Positions 34,168 through 48,800 are shown, numbered from the stretch's first letter. The stretch: 64,000 nucleotides of DNA from Gyromitra esculenta (GCA_038503075.1 JBCAML010000001.1:2356001-2420000); one strand, 5' to 3'. Notes: generated from the letters alone by a model not told the origin. Made by a program: numbers and translations.

Positions 34168-37100
34168 GGCCGTGTATAAAACAGGATGAAACGATCGTTC
34201 TTTTGGTGGCGTTTATACCGCTTACAGCTCTTTTTACATACATACACAAATCATGTATTCTCTTTCTTGTGGGCTAGTAGCCTTGAGAACCCTTTTAGGA
34301 TTAAAACTATTCCTTTGGCGTTGCGCTGTTTCCTGTAGCAACCTTGGAGTAGATACTCCTCCCAAACCGAACGAAGTGTCACAATATCTTGCTTCATGCA
34401 CGGTCACTCGTCAAACGTCGGCAACCACGGCAACTCACATCACAATAAGTGCAATCACGCATAATAAGGTTTCCTGGAAATGCGATATCTTCCAGATTCT
34501 TGCTTCCTGCACGTTTTCTGTTATTTGAAGACTTATGGTTCTGTTGCCACGTCATATGTACCCCTCATCTGCCTACTTCTCTTACTCCTCCTCTCACTCC
34601 TACTGTCTAGAATACGGCGGTCAGCAAGAAACAAACAAATAGAAGATGTGCCAGATATACGTGTATTTATGTATGAGTATGTATGCACGTATATTTGGAT
34701 AAGTATATGTAGTGTGGTTTTTTTCGATAATAGCACAGCCGAATTATTTTGTGGTACCGACGATCATCCCACCCATTCACAGGTTGGACAGGGCGTCCAC
34801 AGCCCACACCCGCATCCGCACTCCACACACACCTGCTCATCCACATGCATATCCACCACACCCACACAAACATAAGAATAGAGTAGCTCACACCCACGCT
34901 TTCCACACCATCCCATCCACATTTCATCCATCCATCCATCCCATCCTTAACTTATTCTCTACCCTTGCATGCCATGTCAAAACACCACCACCCACTACTA
35001 CCACCGTTTCGGCATTTGTTTTAAGATTGATCGGATTTTAGACTTGAAAGAAATATCTATCGTTTTACGATAGGTTTCTCCTGCGTCTTCCGCAATTGCG
35101 TATGCCGAATCTGCATTTCAACGACGCACTGACCGTTAATCTGATGGTGTCGCAATATCCTGGATCGTGATCACTTATCATCCGTTTTTTTACGTGCGAG
35201 TACGACAGGTGCAGGCGTGTATGCGCATTTGTGCTGAAAACTGGTGAGGATGAAAGGCAACAAAAAGAGGGGAGAGGGTTAGGGGAGCTTTTGGGTGACC
35301 GGCTAAATTGCAGAGTGGTCTGTCTGTTTTGTATGTACTTTTCTTCTCTCGTTATCGCCTCATCTTTCGGTTATGCTTTCTTTCTTCTGCGTGTATTCTG
35401 AAGCCATCAGAAACAGCACGGACATTGAGGGGAAGTTGGCATTGGTTGACTCAATAGAGATAGATTATTTCGACTGGACAGACTCTGCTGTGCTGTGCAT
35501 GTACGTCTTGTGCATGGAAGAATCGCTGAAGCATGCAAGAACTAATTTACATGATACGATGCACCATCAATGGATTTCATTCGTGATAGGCTTTTTCTAC
35601 CAATTGAAAGATACGATGAAAAGAAAAGCAGTTCATTCTTTCCCTTTTCCTCCGGTTCTGCCGGTGTATAATGTGTCATAGAAAAAGTTTCCTCGTTCAC
35701 CGGACATAAAGCAAATACTTTCCTCAAATCATTGTGCGGCACAGTTTTCTGAGATAAGTAAATCCAGAGCGGGCAAATTTTCTTCAATCTCATTGTACTA
35801 TGGGAACTCCGAAACCCCTCTGTCATACGAATAAATTTATGATCACTGCTTTATAGCGAAACATCCATATTGGCTTCGGGTTCTGTAGGCTCTGGTACTA
35901 TTACGGCTTGAAGCGCGGTCCCCACAGAGCGAAAGTCCTACAGAGATCTTATCTCAAGTGAGGAAAGATCAAGATATATTAACCTGAACTCCTAGAGTTA
36001 GGTTTAGTTAGTATGTAGCATGCGAAACTGACACTTGGTAACTAAAGACGACTTCAAGTCTATTAGTTTTATAGCACAGCACTGTATTCGAGTGATATTT
36101 TGTGATTCGTGCTTAGTGGGCGGCTGAGAGGAGGCGAATGATGTATCTTTAAGCTGCAAGAAATCTAATGGTATGTTCTTTTCCTTTTCTCGACGCTGTA
36201 CGAAAGAAATTAGGCAATGTCTAGGCAAAAAAACTAACTTATTGGGGAACAGAGAATAGTAAGCAGGAGTTATTTGCCGACGTTGAACCTGATACCTTTG
36301 TGGTAAACAAGCAGAATGCTAAGGATCAATACAAGATTAGGTGACACCTCAACGGCCCGGCATGCTTGTTTGCGCAATACACCCGGTGGAAAATTTATAC
36401 AACGATCTGAAACTGTCTTGGAGATCTCGAGATACATGTACATGTATCTTGAACCCTGTCGGGAGCCTTACTCTGCGTGACAAGACATCGGGTAACACCA
36501 GATATTCTCCCCTTTTATAACAAGTACAAGCAACTCCTGAAAACAAAGAGTGCTGTTACAGCCTCAATCCAGTGCCCTGTATGGCGAAAACAAGTAGTTT
36601 ACAGTAGACCGATGATCATCACATATCACTGGCACATAGCATGTTTCTATTTTTAGTTCAATGCGTTAGAATTTTCGGAGGAGGAGCGGATCTACAGAAA
36701 AATATCGATTGGCTGGGTGATGACAACCTCTTTTTTATAATAATTTTTGGATCTACGTGCATTTAGATTTCGAAGATTGCTTGATCGCGACACCGAAACC
36801 AATCTTTAGATCCATACAAAAATACGTCAATCATTCTTCACTTATAATTATATCAGATCTTAGCTATAACTGTGTTAGGACCTGGACTAAGTATCTCACT
36901 AGATACATGTAGTCATGAACATATTTTAGACGAATTCAAGCTTTTGGCTAATCCCTGTTTGCGTCTCTAATAAAATTTATATGCAAGTGGAGTTTTTTTT
37001 CGAATTTTCGAATTGTCAGTTACTAAAAACGTATGCACATGCGGGCGCTGCAAACCTTCTTTTGCGGAGCTATTACATCATGTACTTTCCCCTGGAGATT

Positions 37101-39410
37101 TAGAGATTCTGCACTACTGATCGAGTGTTTAAATGTTTTATGGAATCAAATTTCCATTGTGAGTTGTTGAACAGTAGCAACCTTCCTCCCGATATGTGGT
37201 CAGTATGAAGAACTAGAGGGTTCAGCACACACACGTGATCACAACTGTCGCCTCTTCCGTATTATTTCGGAATGGCTTTTCACTGATCCGTAGAGCTAGG
37301 CGGCATTAACTCTAATCACAGTAAGATATAACATGCTGTGCTAGGGATGATCTCCTGAAGGGCTAGGTACTGACGTGTTTGAGACCAATGATCAACGAGG
37401 TTGTGGATCTGAAAAGCATAGCAAAAATATTACATGTACATGTAGTAATCAATTAAACTATGGGAGAGCGTATGCTAGAAAAAATCGAGAAACGCGAGGT
37501 TTAGGACTCAAATTACTATTTGCTCTTCTAAGATCTCGGTGAATGTTCAAGTAGTAATATTGGCTACAAGGCCCTGTTCTCAGGCTCTCAATCTTTTCTA
37601 CCATATGCTCTAGTTTTGGAGACTTGTAATATGACTGCTTTTGGCGTGATAGCTGCAGCAAATGGATATAGGAATGCAGGTATTTATAGGGAGGCTAAAG
37701 CGGCTCTATTGTAACTGAATAAACGATCTTGGCAGGGCTGAGATGCATTAAAGTTTACCTGCTTCCCAGCTTCCTTGCCTAGCAGATCTCTGAGGAAAGG
37801 ATCGGTAACCCTGCAAGTGAAGTTTTCATCAAGACGTAACGATATATTTCCAAATATCGCTATCTTCATGAGAATTAGCATGAGTTATCATATATAAATC
37901 CTATAAAGCACTGAGAAAAGGAATACTGGTATGGGAGACTACCAATATCCCCTGATCATTGGCCTCTTCGAGGCCTACCGTCAAACATCATATGTAACCA
38001 AGTCGAAACCCTGAAACGTTTCGCGATAAGGGTTCGATTTAAGCTCTTGTTTTTTAGTGCACACTTACGTGATTTGTATATTTTTTTGAAAAAAAGAAAA
38101 TTTAAATTGCAGTGCTCCATACGTCTTCGCGCTACGCGCTCATTCCGTCTGCACAGATATTACAAACAACCTTGTGGTTCTGGAGGATAGAGTTGTATGG
38201 AGTCCTTATGATACTTGAAAGCCAGTTGTACATATATCTTTTCGGCGTGCTACAGAATCGAGGCAGTGATCAATATGCGAACGTTCTAAGATTGCGCTCA
38301 GATCTTTCTGTCTGGATCTATGGGCTCAACTCTAAGGATCCGTCATTATTTCTTCCGGGCGGTAAGGTTAAGGAGCCGCAAAAACAAGACGCATCTGTCA
38401 AGCGGATGTAGAAGGCGGGGTGGTATATATCGAGATAGCTGCGTCCATGAGCAACTATTAGCCAGCCTATATGTGGGCTATCAAATGTCGTCCGTGCTCC
38501 ATATGTACATCCAATAATCCGATATGACCGAGGCGATATCGCTTACGAAGAGGAGAGCGTATCCCAAGAGGAAACCATATTGGCGGGGTCAAGATGCTCA
38601 AAACACTTATATCATAATCTGGAGGAGAATCCGGAAACCATTTTTCTGAGGGAAGTTGTCGTGCATTCTGCAAGATGTTGAAAATCTAGTTAGTATGGGC
38701 AATCAAGCCAAAGGCTTGCATGGTGCTGAATTGAATTACCTGCTGCATACATACATACCACCTAACCACTCACAAATCCAGAAAACCAAGAGGAGAGGAG
38801 AGAAGAGGGGTGGTTAGGCAAGTATGTACAATTACATGTAATTACGATGGACAGCGCAACCGTAAACTCGACACCACTCGAAGCCACTCAACTCGCTGCA
38901 TCTCGGACAACATTCCGGGAGAAAATACCGCAAAACGAGATAATTTAGTATCTGATATTTCCCCCCCTAAAATACAGGGTATGTTAAAAATTGAATTGAT
39001 AATATCTATCGGCAAACACTAAGAACAAGTGTCCTAGAGTAGATCCTGCAGCTGTCAAACACCAAAAAGGCAAGTTTCTGCAATCAAGGTGTATTCCAGC
39101 ATGGCTGTATTTCTCAGTCTGTTCGGATTGACTGAGCGGAATCATGTGATCTTGAAGAGTCTTGGCGGAACATAGCTTCTGGGCGTCGGTAATCTTGCTC
39201 CGTGTTCAGTTTGAAACGACATCTGGTTCCTGGCATCTACCACTTCACCTGCAGCTACGATTTCCAGATCTCAGCGCATCTATTGCTGCTACCTACCGAT
39301 TAACAGCTTGCTTGCGAAGTTATTTACACCTTTTGACAGACTAAGATACCCCTGACCTAGCTTACTGGGAAGCACTACCGAGCGCAAATCCCAACACTCG
39401 GAAAGCAACG
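34168..39410. other. Intergenic region, gene-poor, with TACATGTA palindromes
   Basis: Over 5.2 kb I can support no coding exon. There is a cytosine/adenine-rich stretch at 34780-34960 (CCACAC and CATCCATC runs). A 20-bp perfect palindrome lies at 36430-36449. Further TACATGTA sites are at 36904, 37431-37444 and 38833. The rest is AT-rich with no transposon ends that I can see. Confidence 0.55.
36430..36449. repeat. 20-bp perfect palindrome containing two TACATGTA
   Basis: AGATACATGTACATGTATCT reads the same on both strands. It is the longest of the palindromes described in the findings. Confidence 0.9.
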
Positions 39411-41923
39411 ATGGCACTTATAGAGGAGGGGCGGAAGAGCGGAGAAGGAAGATCGCCGGGAGATTCGAACGGAAATTTGCGGAAATCTGGAGACTACGAA
39501 AAATCAGAAGCATCCCCACAGACGAGCGCGTTCCAGTCGGCTATAGCGGCTTGGAGAAGTAAGGGCATCTTGTTTACTTGCTTTGCAGATCAGATGGAAA
39601 ATTTGGCTCTGACGCGATTGGGTGGGCAGATATTGACCTTTCAACGTTGCAGAAATCACTTGATATAACAGCTACCGATATTGTCAGCAGTCAGAAAGAT
39701 AATTTGATTGAGCGCAAGGAATTGGCACAGAAGACGAAGGAGTACAAGAAGCTTGGCGAGGAAGCCAAAAAAGACGAATGGAAAGTATTACTGAAATGTG
39801 AATTGCCCGTCTACTTAGGGGGAGCGGTTGGAGCAAAGTGCTGATTATAGTTACAGCTTACCAGACCTTCATTGACCACCTAACTACCTCCAAAAAGGCC
39901 ACTGAAAATGCTTTCCTCAACCTCTACCAGTCGCTATCGGAAGCTCCAGATCCATACCCACTCCTAGAGGCGACTATTGAGTCTCTCCTATCACTCTCCG
40001 ATATGCAGGCGCTTACCCGGGAAAACACCTCTTTAAACTCTACGGTCGCCCGCCTCTCAAGCCAGATATCTAACCTAGAAGCCTCGATGGCTTCCAAAAA
40101 CAAGGAATTTGAAAAACTAAAACATGAAAGAGAAGAGGAGACAGAGAAGCAAGAAGAAGTCTGGCGGGGTGTAATAGACGAGAAATCGCGGAATTGGGAA
40201 GGGAAAGAAAAGGCTCTCAACGAGAAATTAGAGCATCAGGAAAGTGTACTGAGGGAGATTAAGGCTAGCTATGAAGTATCACAGCGGATGGGGCCGAGGA
40301 GTGCTGGTGGGGAGGATGAAGGGTTGGCGAAAGAAAGAATGGCAGAATTTGAGATCTTGTCCAGAGATTTGGAGAGGACTACACTGAGACTGGCGGAAGC
40401 GGAAAGGCGGAACGAACAACTAAGGCTAGAACTTGCTAATGCCCAGGTTGACGGAGGAAATGCAGCTGCCAGTGATAATAAAGCTGAAGCTGAAGAAGAT
40501 CCGCTAATAGCCCAGTTGCAAGGAGAAAACTCAACATTGTTGAAAAGGGTTGAGAATGTCAAGGCTGAGGCGGGAAATGAGAAAAGGGAATGGGAGAGGA
40601 AAATCAGGGGACTTGAGAGAACAGTTGAAGGGCTCAAGAAAGATAAAGAAATACTGAAAGAAAAAATGAGTAAATGGGGCGATTATGAAGAAGTGCGAAG
40701 AGAACTACAGATTTTGAAGGTTTGCGGGCAACATACTTTTCATTCACTGATTATCACTCAGTATTGACTTTTGACAGTCAATCGAATTTTCAACCGGTGA
40801 TGACGACGACGACGACGACGACGTCCTCGATTTCTCCAAGACTGGGACTGCTGACAATGATGAGAAAGGCAACGGCAAGAAAGCGAAGGGTGGGAAAGAA
40901 ACACTCGAGCAGATGTTACTAGCCCGCAACAAGAAGCTTGGCAGTGATCTAACCCTCCTTCGTGTTTCTCACGATGAGCTCTCCCTCCGCCTTCGTAATC
41001 TCCAACAAACTCTCGACTCCACCACCTCAGACCTTGTCTCCGCGCGCTCCCTCAATGAGAAACTTGAAAACGATCTTCTCAAATTCCAACAAGAAACACA
41101 AAACTCTTCAGCCCTTTCCGTAGCAGGGACCTACGTGTCCCGCTACCCATCTGCTCAATCCATCGCGCACGGTTCTCAGCGCCGCATATCACCCACTTCG
41201 TCCATAATCTCTGGCGTAATACCACACTCGTCATCACATGTTTCACTTGCTGGTCTCCGCGCTGGAGAGACGGAAAGCTACGGCTCCGGTAGCGGTATTT
41301 TACCAATGGTTACAGCTCAACGAGACAGGTTCAAGCAAAAAAACCAGCAACTCGAAGATGATCTCTCTCGCGCTCATGGGACTATTTCAAACCTTCGCCA
41401 AGAAGTCACATCCCTCCAAAAAGATAATCTCCAACTCTACGAGAAAACTCGCTACATCTCGTCCTACTCGCGCCAGCCCATCACAGTTGGCGGCGGCGCC
41501 GCTTCTTCCTCCGGCTTCGGAGCAAACTCAAACCCCTCATCAACACTCCATGCATCCAACTCCAGTGGGCTAGCAATTGATAGGTACCGCCAAGCGTACG
41601 AATCGAATATCTCTCCATTTGAAGCCTTTAGAGGACGAGAGAGCGCCCGGGCGTTTCATAAGTTGGGGTTAGTAGAGAGGGTGATTTATTCACTGACCAG
41701 AGTAATACTAGCGAATCGGACGAGCAGAAATCTGTTTGCGGGGTACTGTGTCCTTTTACATCTGATGGTTTTGTCGATGTTATATTATGCGGGGACGGCC
41801 GAAGTGGAGAAGCATTTGGGGGGGATGGCAGGCGAAGCAGGGTTGGCAGCGGCTGCTGCAGGGGGTGGGGCAGGAGTGAGTGGAGGTGACTGGCACCCGG
41901 AAGGGTTTGACGAGAGAGGGTGA
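39411..41923 (+). CDS. COY1: COY1/CASP family Golgi coiled-coil membrane protein
   Basis: This is a tail-anchored Golgi protein involved in retrograde vesicle tethering; it is the homologue of yeast COY1 and human CASP. The four exons are 39411-39558, 39630-39797, 39857-40719 and 40778-41923 (introns 71, 59 and 58 nt), and the product is 774 residues. The start gives a short charged lead, then AIAAWRNIDLSTLQKSLD, the family N-terminal signature, followed by KAYQTF-like SYQTFIDHL and EAPDPYPLLEA. Long heptad coiled coils cover most of exons 3 and 4. The CASP C-terminal signature ILPMVTAQRDRFKQKNQQLE precedes a single membrane helix near residues 710-732 (NLFAGYCVLLHLMVLSMLYY) and a glycine-rich lumenal tail. 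An Asp tract encoded by a GAC repeat opens exon 4. Confidence 0.95.
40799..40822 (+). repeat. GAC microsatellite coding an Asp tract in COY1
   Basis: GAT followed by seven GAC codons encodes eight consecutive Asp at the start of exon 4. Length variation here would stay in frame. Confidence 0.9.
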
Positions 41924-43124
41924 AAGGGAAACGGGATGACTACCTTGATGTTTGACCTGGATGAGAGGACAGTTTATTTTAATGGGCGTAGGTAATTAGT
42001 GTCTATACACGAGGTGTATTTTTTGCATAAGAGTCTTTGTGGAGCTTGCCTGGAGCAGAGAGCTGTTCAAGAACACAATTATATCGATTCTTTTTACATA
42101 CACAAAGACCTAAAGATTTCCCCCAAAGATCTTTGCCGTGATAATACAAGGCTGCAGGATAATGTAATTTCACCATGGGGTATCACCCGTTTTGAAGAAA
42201 CTAAGTCCTATCCATAGCAGATTTTACCCTATTCGAAAGAAGCCCGAGCGGTTTGACCTATTTTGCCTATAACTAATATTCTGTCTCTAACCCAAAAGGA
42301 CTTGATATACGCGTGCCCTCGGAACACAATTTGACTATAAACCCCCCCCTCTTTTCATTCCTCATCTCAAGTCCATCACCTACCACCACCGCTGATGCCA
42401 CCTTAAGTGGTGACTAGGGAATCTTGACCGCCTGCAAACCAACTCCCTACACGATAGGTTGGCTTGAATTGAGGGTTATATTGAAAACCCCAAAGAATCG
42501 AGTGATTCCGTACTGAGTTAAGACCGTACGAAAGACAAAGTGCTGGTGCTGTAGTGATTCCAGGCAAAGGGAGGTGATCGAGTGAGACGTGATGAACAAG
42601 ATTACCTGGCCCGTGCATCGCCAAGACTAATCTTGATTGCAGGGGCCGGGAACATCGTAAATTAGCATCCCCAACGAAATGCTCACCAGGACTGGGATGC
42701 GCACGAGCCCCACGACCCAAGCCAGTGACGCAGCTGCGTCTCTGCCGGGTTTCCTCTTTCCCCGTTACTGCTTCCGTCTCTCTCTTCCTTTCCGTCTTCG
42801 CCTCTTTCCCTGCATCAGACATCACGGATATCATGCCTGTAGATATCTAGAGTTTTTTTTCTTTTTGTACCATCTATTCACTCATAATAAGCTACATTTC
42901 AGTCCGAAAGCCGCTGAGTGATCTGTCGGGTGCGTGCGGGCGGGCGCATTCTGTTCGCTCGGTGTTCGCCACATGCTAAACAACTTCTATTCATCACACC
43001 AGTAATTCAGACAACCAGCTGAACTTCGAATCGGGAAAACTCCAGATACCTTGACTCCCATCGATTTCTCCGTCTCTCGCTACCGCGTAAAGTGGAATAG
43101 ATACCCGTTCCCCTCCAACAAAAT
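41924..43124. other. Intergenic region between COY1 and the lipase gene
   Basis: These 1.2 kb hold the 3' end of COY1 and the promoter of the lipase gene. The 150 bases before 43125 are pyrimidine-rich. No further gene is seen. Confidence 0.6.
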
Positions 43125-45754
43125 ATGGCTTCCCAGCGTGAGCCCTTACCAGACATCGACACCGACTTCGTCAACCCCGATGGTAAGCCCCCCCCAACCG
43201 GAGAAGAACCAGAGAAGTCCTTCCTAAATACTTTTTCCTACGATGTAGACCTAGCGGCATTCGCTCGTGCTGTAAATGCGCCCGATGCGCCTGAAGAGGA
43301 CTTTATTACGGCGCTGAACGATTGGCGTCCCGTGCGGCAGAGAATTCGGAGGAAGGGACCGAAAAAGGGACCAAAGAGAGGAAAAGATGAAACAAGGGAG
43401 GGTTTCGTATATCAAATCTTGAAATGGCCGATGCTTGCTGTGGTATTTGCCTGGATTTCGATTCTGTCGTAAGGAGAGCTCGGGGAGAAGGGGGGATTGG
43501 TAGATCGTCTGGCTTACAGTCGCTATAGGATTCTCTATGTTATGACCCGCTTCTACATCTCCCGATACGAGCACTGGGTAACCTGGAGGGGTAAGCGCGA
43601 GGTCCTCCGTCGCAAACTACGCTCGACATCATCCTATGTGGAGTGGTGCGCTGCTGCTAAGGAACTCGACACCTACCTCGGCGCTGACTCCTGGAAGGCC
43701 GACGAAGCATTCGCCTATTACGATTACAAGACTATCAGAAAAGCTGCTGGGGATATGTCCAAGATCCGACAGCGCGCCGAAGAAGAGGGACGGAAGGGTT
43801 ACTTGGAGGTGAACGGTACCGGCAGTGGTAGGGTGAAGGCTGCTGATGAGTTGAAGAATCTGGTAGAGCTATGTGTAAAAAGCAACTTTGGGGGGATTGA
43901 AAGCTTCAGACTCTATAGTCAGACTTATTTTGGGACGAAGGACGCAGTACAGGATTTTGTTGAGGAGGGTATGGCAACCTTTTTCCAGCAGATGTTGGGG
44001 TTAGGGTTACTGACGGATGCACAGTGGAGAAAAGTTTAAAATTTCTATTAGAGACGAATTCACTGAAGATGGAAGATAAAAGGGTCCTGTTTAAACACCT
44101 ACATAGTAATTATGGGCGCACAGCACTGTGCCTGAGTGGTGGTGCTTCCTTTGCGTATGTTCTCCGCCCACTACAAGAGGAGCGTATGTACTCATCTTTC
44201 CCTAGGTACTACCACTTCGGTGTGGTTAAAGCCCACCTTGATGCGGACCTCCTCCCTACCGTCATTACTGGTACTTCCGGTGGTGCACTAGTGGCCGCTT
44301 TGGTATGCACACGAACAGACGAAGAATTGAAAAAACTGCTAGTACCTGAACTAGCAAACAAGATCACAGCCTGTCAGGACGACACATGGACATGGCTCAA
44401 AAGGTGGTGGAATACCGGTGCTCGATTCGATAGTGTTGAATGGGCAAAAAGGTGTTGCTGGTTTACTAGGGGAAGTATGACGTTTAAGGAGGCATATGAA
44501 CAAACGGGAAGAATACTAAATATCTCGTGTATTCCATCCGACCCGCACTCCCCTAGTTTATTACTAAACTACCTTACCGCTCCTGATTGCTGTATTTTCT
44601 CCGCCGTCCTCGCCTCCGCCGCCGTCCCCGGCATCCTAAACCCGGTTGTGCTCATGACCAAAACCAAGTCCGGCACAATAGCACCTTTCAGTTTTGGCCA
44701 CAAATGGAAAGACGGTTCCCTCCGCACCGATATCCCCCTCAAAGCGCTCAACTCCCATTTCAACGTAACTTTCTCTATCGTCTCCCAAGTCAACCCCCAC
44801 GTCTCTATCTTCTTCTTCTCCTCCCGTGGCTCTGTCGGCCGCCCCGTCACTCATCGCAAAGGCAAAGGCTGGCGCGGCGGTTTCCTCGGCTCTGCAATGG
44901 AGCAGTACCTCAAACTTGATATGGCAAAATGGCTCAAGGTTCTTCGGCATTTAGAACTCCTCCCGCGACCGCTATCGCAGGATTGGAGCAGCGTCTTCTT
45001 GCAGAAATTCGACGGGAATATTACCATTTGGCCGAAAACAAACATCACCGAGCTCCGTTATATCTTGAGTGATCCAACTGAGGAGCGGTTAGAGAACATG
45101 TTGCTCGTGGGGCAAAGGTGTACTTTCCCGAAGCTGAACTTTGTGAGCAACAGGCTTAGGATTGAGAGATTAGTGGAGAAGGGACGGCGGACGACGCGGA
45201 ATAAGCAGACTGAGCTATATGAACACACATTCCCAGAAGACAATAAGAATGGGAGGGAATCTGGGAAGATGCAGAAACGCTCTTCGCAGCGTGGGTTGCA
45301 GGAACGTGGGCAGGGGAGGGCGATGTCTGAGAATGGTACCACTAGTAATAACGTGGAAAGCCCAAGTGCGCGGTTTAGTAGTTGGCTTTCAGGGTGGAAT
45401 AGTGGTAGTAGTGGTAATGGGGGTGGAACTCATGGTGGGGGCGGGCGACGAGATCTAGGCGAGGATAGTGATGGAGATAAACGCGATGAGAGGTTGGGAG
45501 CAGGTGGGAGGAGAAATAGCCTAGGCGATACGTTTAAAGAGCTAGAAAATCAAGGGCGGATTTTGTTTGATGATGATTCAGAGGGATCTACAGGAAGTAG
45601 CGCTACTTCCGAGGAGGGAGGAGGAGATGAAGATGAAAAAGAGGGAGAGGGAGAGGGAGATGATGAAAGGGATGCGTTACTGGGCGAAGAGCCTCAAGGA
45701 GTAGAAAAATTCCAGGCAGGGGGGATAGCAGGTGTAGTAGGAGTTATGCCTTGA
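43125..45754 (+). CDS. Patatin-domain triacylglycerol lipase (SDP1/TGL3-4-5 family)
   Basis: This lipase is expected on lipid droplets, hydrolysing triacylglycerol or phospholipid with a Ser-Asp dyad. The four exons are 43125-43468, 43520-43968, 44025-44154 and 44206-45754, with introns of 51, 56 and 51 nt whose phases agree; the product is 823 residues. A hydrophobic segment (WPMLAVVFAWISIL) lies near residues 101-114. The DUF3336-like N-terminal domain follows. Patatin motifs are GGASFA (303-308, oxyanion hole), GTSGG with nucleophile Ser332, and KDGS with Asp477. The last 200 residues are low-complexity, rich in Gly, Ser, Glu and Asp, and look disordered. The apparent breaks near 44,030 and 44,160 disappear when introns at 43969-44024 and 44155-44205 are spliced. 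Assignment among TGL3, TGL4 and TGL5 is open. Confidence 0.93.
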
Positions 45755-48700
45755 GTTGTTGATGATGGTAGAAACTGAATCTGGCCTTGCTTGTTGGATT
45801 TCTGGGTACAGTATTTTGGACGTTTCATACTCTCGTTTTTAGTTTCATTAAATCTGTTGGATTACCATTGTTTTGTGTAGGGGCTTTTGCATCGCGTTGG
45901 TATCTTTATTTGGTTTGGTTGGTTGTTTATTTTGGCGTTTCTTCCCCGCGATTTTCTTAAGGAGAATCTGCTATTGTAGGCATTTTTATGGCGCGCTCTT
46001 GAGTTGGGATTTGTTGAAAGAAATAGCTTGCTGTAAATGAGCATATTTCCGTGCCTACTTGTACTTGTCAATGGGAATTCTATGGGGTGCGAACGGTAAA
46101 CGGACGATGTCGAGGAGAATAAAGAAATTTTTGAAACCTAGAAACATATGGGATCACTCGTGGAAAATTAACTGTTAGGGTTTGTTTATTGTTGTTGTTG
46201 TTTATTCATTAGGTACATAGTGTTTATTTATTTATTTATTATTTCATTCGGCACATTCAACCCTTAGGTTATGGTGTTCTTCACACTAAAACACGCCAAA
46301 CAAAAAACAAAAACAGAAACAGAAACACAACAGCAAACTACAAACAAACCCCTCTCAAACTGACCACTAAACAAAGCTACACCTCCTTTGACCAAATAAC
46401 ATCACCTCAACATACGCCTGTGTATTTCCACCATATCCAACTGTTAGGTGTTGAGAATAATGAATAGATTCGTATATCTAAGCTGTATGAAATAAAGAGA
46501 AGAGAAGGAAAGAACCAAGCATAGGCATCAGGCCCTTATATATACTCCTTATAGAGCCATATAAGCCGGGCTATGGGAGGTTCTTTGGGTACTAAATATA
46601 TCAGCCTGAGCAACCCCACAGTAGCTAAAGCTTCTAGCCGAACCAGTATCCCGCCGGAGAACGTGAACCCTAAGAAGCCTATAAATATATACGATATATC
46701 CAACATTAGGTGAGTGCCGTTCTGCAAAAAGCCACGCTATCGAGTTGCGCCCACTCGCCAAAAGATTTCAGTTTTTTTCAGCTTCTGACAACAGCCAGGT
46801 GTGTTAAGAATTAGAGAAAAATATTTTCTGGGGCCCTCAGGCTACTGCCCGTAGTACAAAGTTTAAGTTGGGATATTAAAATCCGTTTGGGTGTTTTCCC
46901 CTTCTTAAGGGAGGTTTTCGCTGAACGGCACTCAGATATGGGTAGCCTAAAATAAACTTGAATAGTCGGCTTCGTCGATAATACCTTGGAAGGATAAAAG
47001 AAAATTAGAGAAAACAAGTAGTCCCAGCCTTCAGCTAGCACTAGTACGTAGTGATCCTCTCGGTATAGTGCCTACCATATATAATTAAACCTAACAAAAA
47101 TCGGGTGAGTGTGCACATACTAGGGTCTGCTATTTCAATAAGTAACCTAATCAACTAAACTGTCTCTCCTTGTGGTATTGTGCATCATCTTTCAAGTGAT
47201 CGTTGTTGATTTCCAGCTAGAGATGGATTGGTCCCGGCCCAAATTGTTGCTTCATTCTTTCCTCCTGCTCACCGAGTTTTTTCTTCCACTTCAGAACTTA
47301 GTTACCGATCTCCCGTTCAATTTTACATTTCATAGCTTTGTTGAAATAGAATTTCGCCTTATACTGGCAGATTTATCGATATAATGGTTGGTAGAAAGGG
47401 TTCACTTATAACTTACCAACACCAATGTGGAAGCTCCTGCCCGTTTGAACAATCCGTTTGTGTCTAAAGCCGGATTGGACACCCCTCATCATATACAGTC
47501 AGACTATAGTCAACTAAACCCAGGATAGCAAACATTACCTTCTCCGGCAGCCTCATACACTACAAGAGTCAGAGGAGACTCTACTCGTCCTCAGTTCACC
47601 CCGTTGTACGTCGGATCTAGTATTGAAGTGAGGTAGGAAGCCTAAGAGTGACATGACAGCAAGGGGAAGGGGAAGGGTGTGGGTCGATAGTTTAGGTATA
47701 TGTGGTTGTTCGTTCCAATCTAGTCTGCGTTGTTTGTAGCAGTCGCGTCACAAGACATCACTCTGACCTGCAGAGTTACAGGTTCGCCTGCATCAACCAA
47801 TTGATCTTCCACAACCGATCATGCCCACATACATCAAATCAATATACAACGATCTTCAGGTTCCAAACTGAGATGAACCAACCGCCGGTGAACGGAAACT
47901 GAACCCCTGCCAAACCTGCTACTCCAAACGGAGATAGTCACGTTAAAAATAGTATATTCACAGCCCGAACCCACCAATAAGCCGACCAGCCAACCGAATC
48001 AAAAACCACAAAAACCTCCCAAACTTCATCTGTACCATCCAAACAATGAGAAGAGAAGTATTAGAAAAAATATATATACTTTCCAACCCCTCTCTAGCCC
48101 AGAATAGGTAGGACCGGCAAAAGAGAAAAACTGACGAGGCTTCATAGGTACAAATCGGACAATATAGAAGGCAAGACAAGGCTACGTCCCCCTCGCTCCG
48201 TAGGGAAAATGAAAGCAGTATCAGTCATGCAAGATAAAAGTTTAAACAAACGCTAACCAGCGCAGCCCAGGAGACGACAAAAAACACCCCATCATACAAT
48301 GTAAAAAAAAGTGAAGAAAACGCCAACCCGTCGACAAGTGGTCAAGAATATAAGATAAAAAAAATACCAGACCCAAGAAAAGAGAAGCGAAACCGAAAAT
48401 GCCGAAATCAAAAATCCGGATAAAAACCTAACCAGAAGAAAAACAGAAGAATGTACCCGTCCGAAGGAGAAAAGGAAGGAGTTTCGTATGAGAAGGGCCA
48501 GAAACCCGATAATAAAATAAGGCGGACAGCAAAAAAAAAAAACTGCATAAAAAACACCCCCCCATTCCCACAGTCTAAACTTTAAAAACAATGAAAACTT
48601 TTTCTCTTTTTTAGTCCTAACCGTAAGCTCCTATTTCCGAATGTAGCCATGGCACCAGTTGTCGATTCTGATTGAGAACTTATCGTGCCATTAAATGCTA

Positions 48701-48800
48701 CGTCGACAGCAGCTGTTTCCTCTACAGTGCTCGCCTTCTCTTCCCAAACATGGCCACTATGTGTAGCAGCAGCAACATCGTCTTCTTTCCGGCCATGTAG
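45755..48800. other. Intergenic region, no gene supported
   Basis: This 3.0-kb gap separates the convergent 3' ends of the lipase and phosphodiesterase genes. AT-rich sequence with TTG/TTTA runs lies near 46180-46240, and an A-rich stretch with short homopolymers at 48200-48600. Open frames are short and unrecognised. Confidence 0.55.

Noticed and set aside
34780..34960. CACACC and CATCCATC runs as a possible array or telomere-like repeat
   Set aside because: The units are irregular and have no constant spacer; simple low-complexity sequence explains them.
43969..44205. Apparent frameshift and a 17-residue insertion in the patatin lipase
   Set aside because: GTATGG...ACAG (43969-44024) and GTATGT...CTAG (44155-44205) are proper introns; splicing restores the family sequence and phase.
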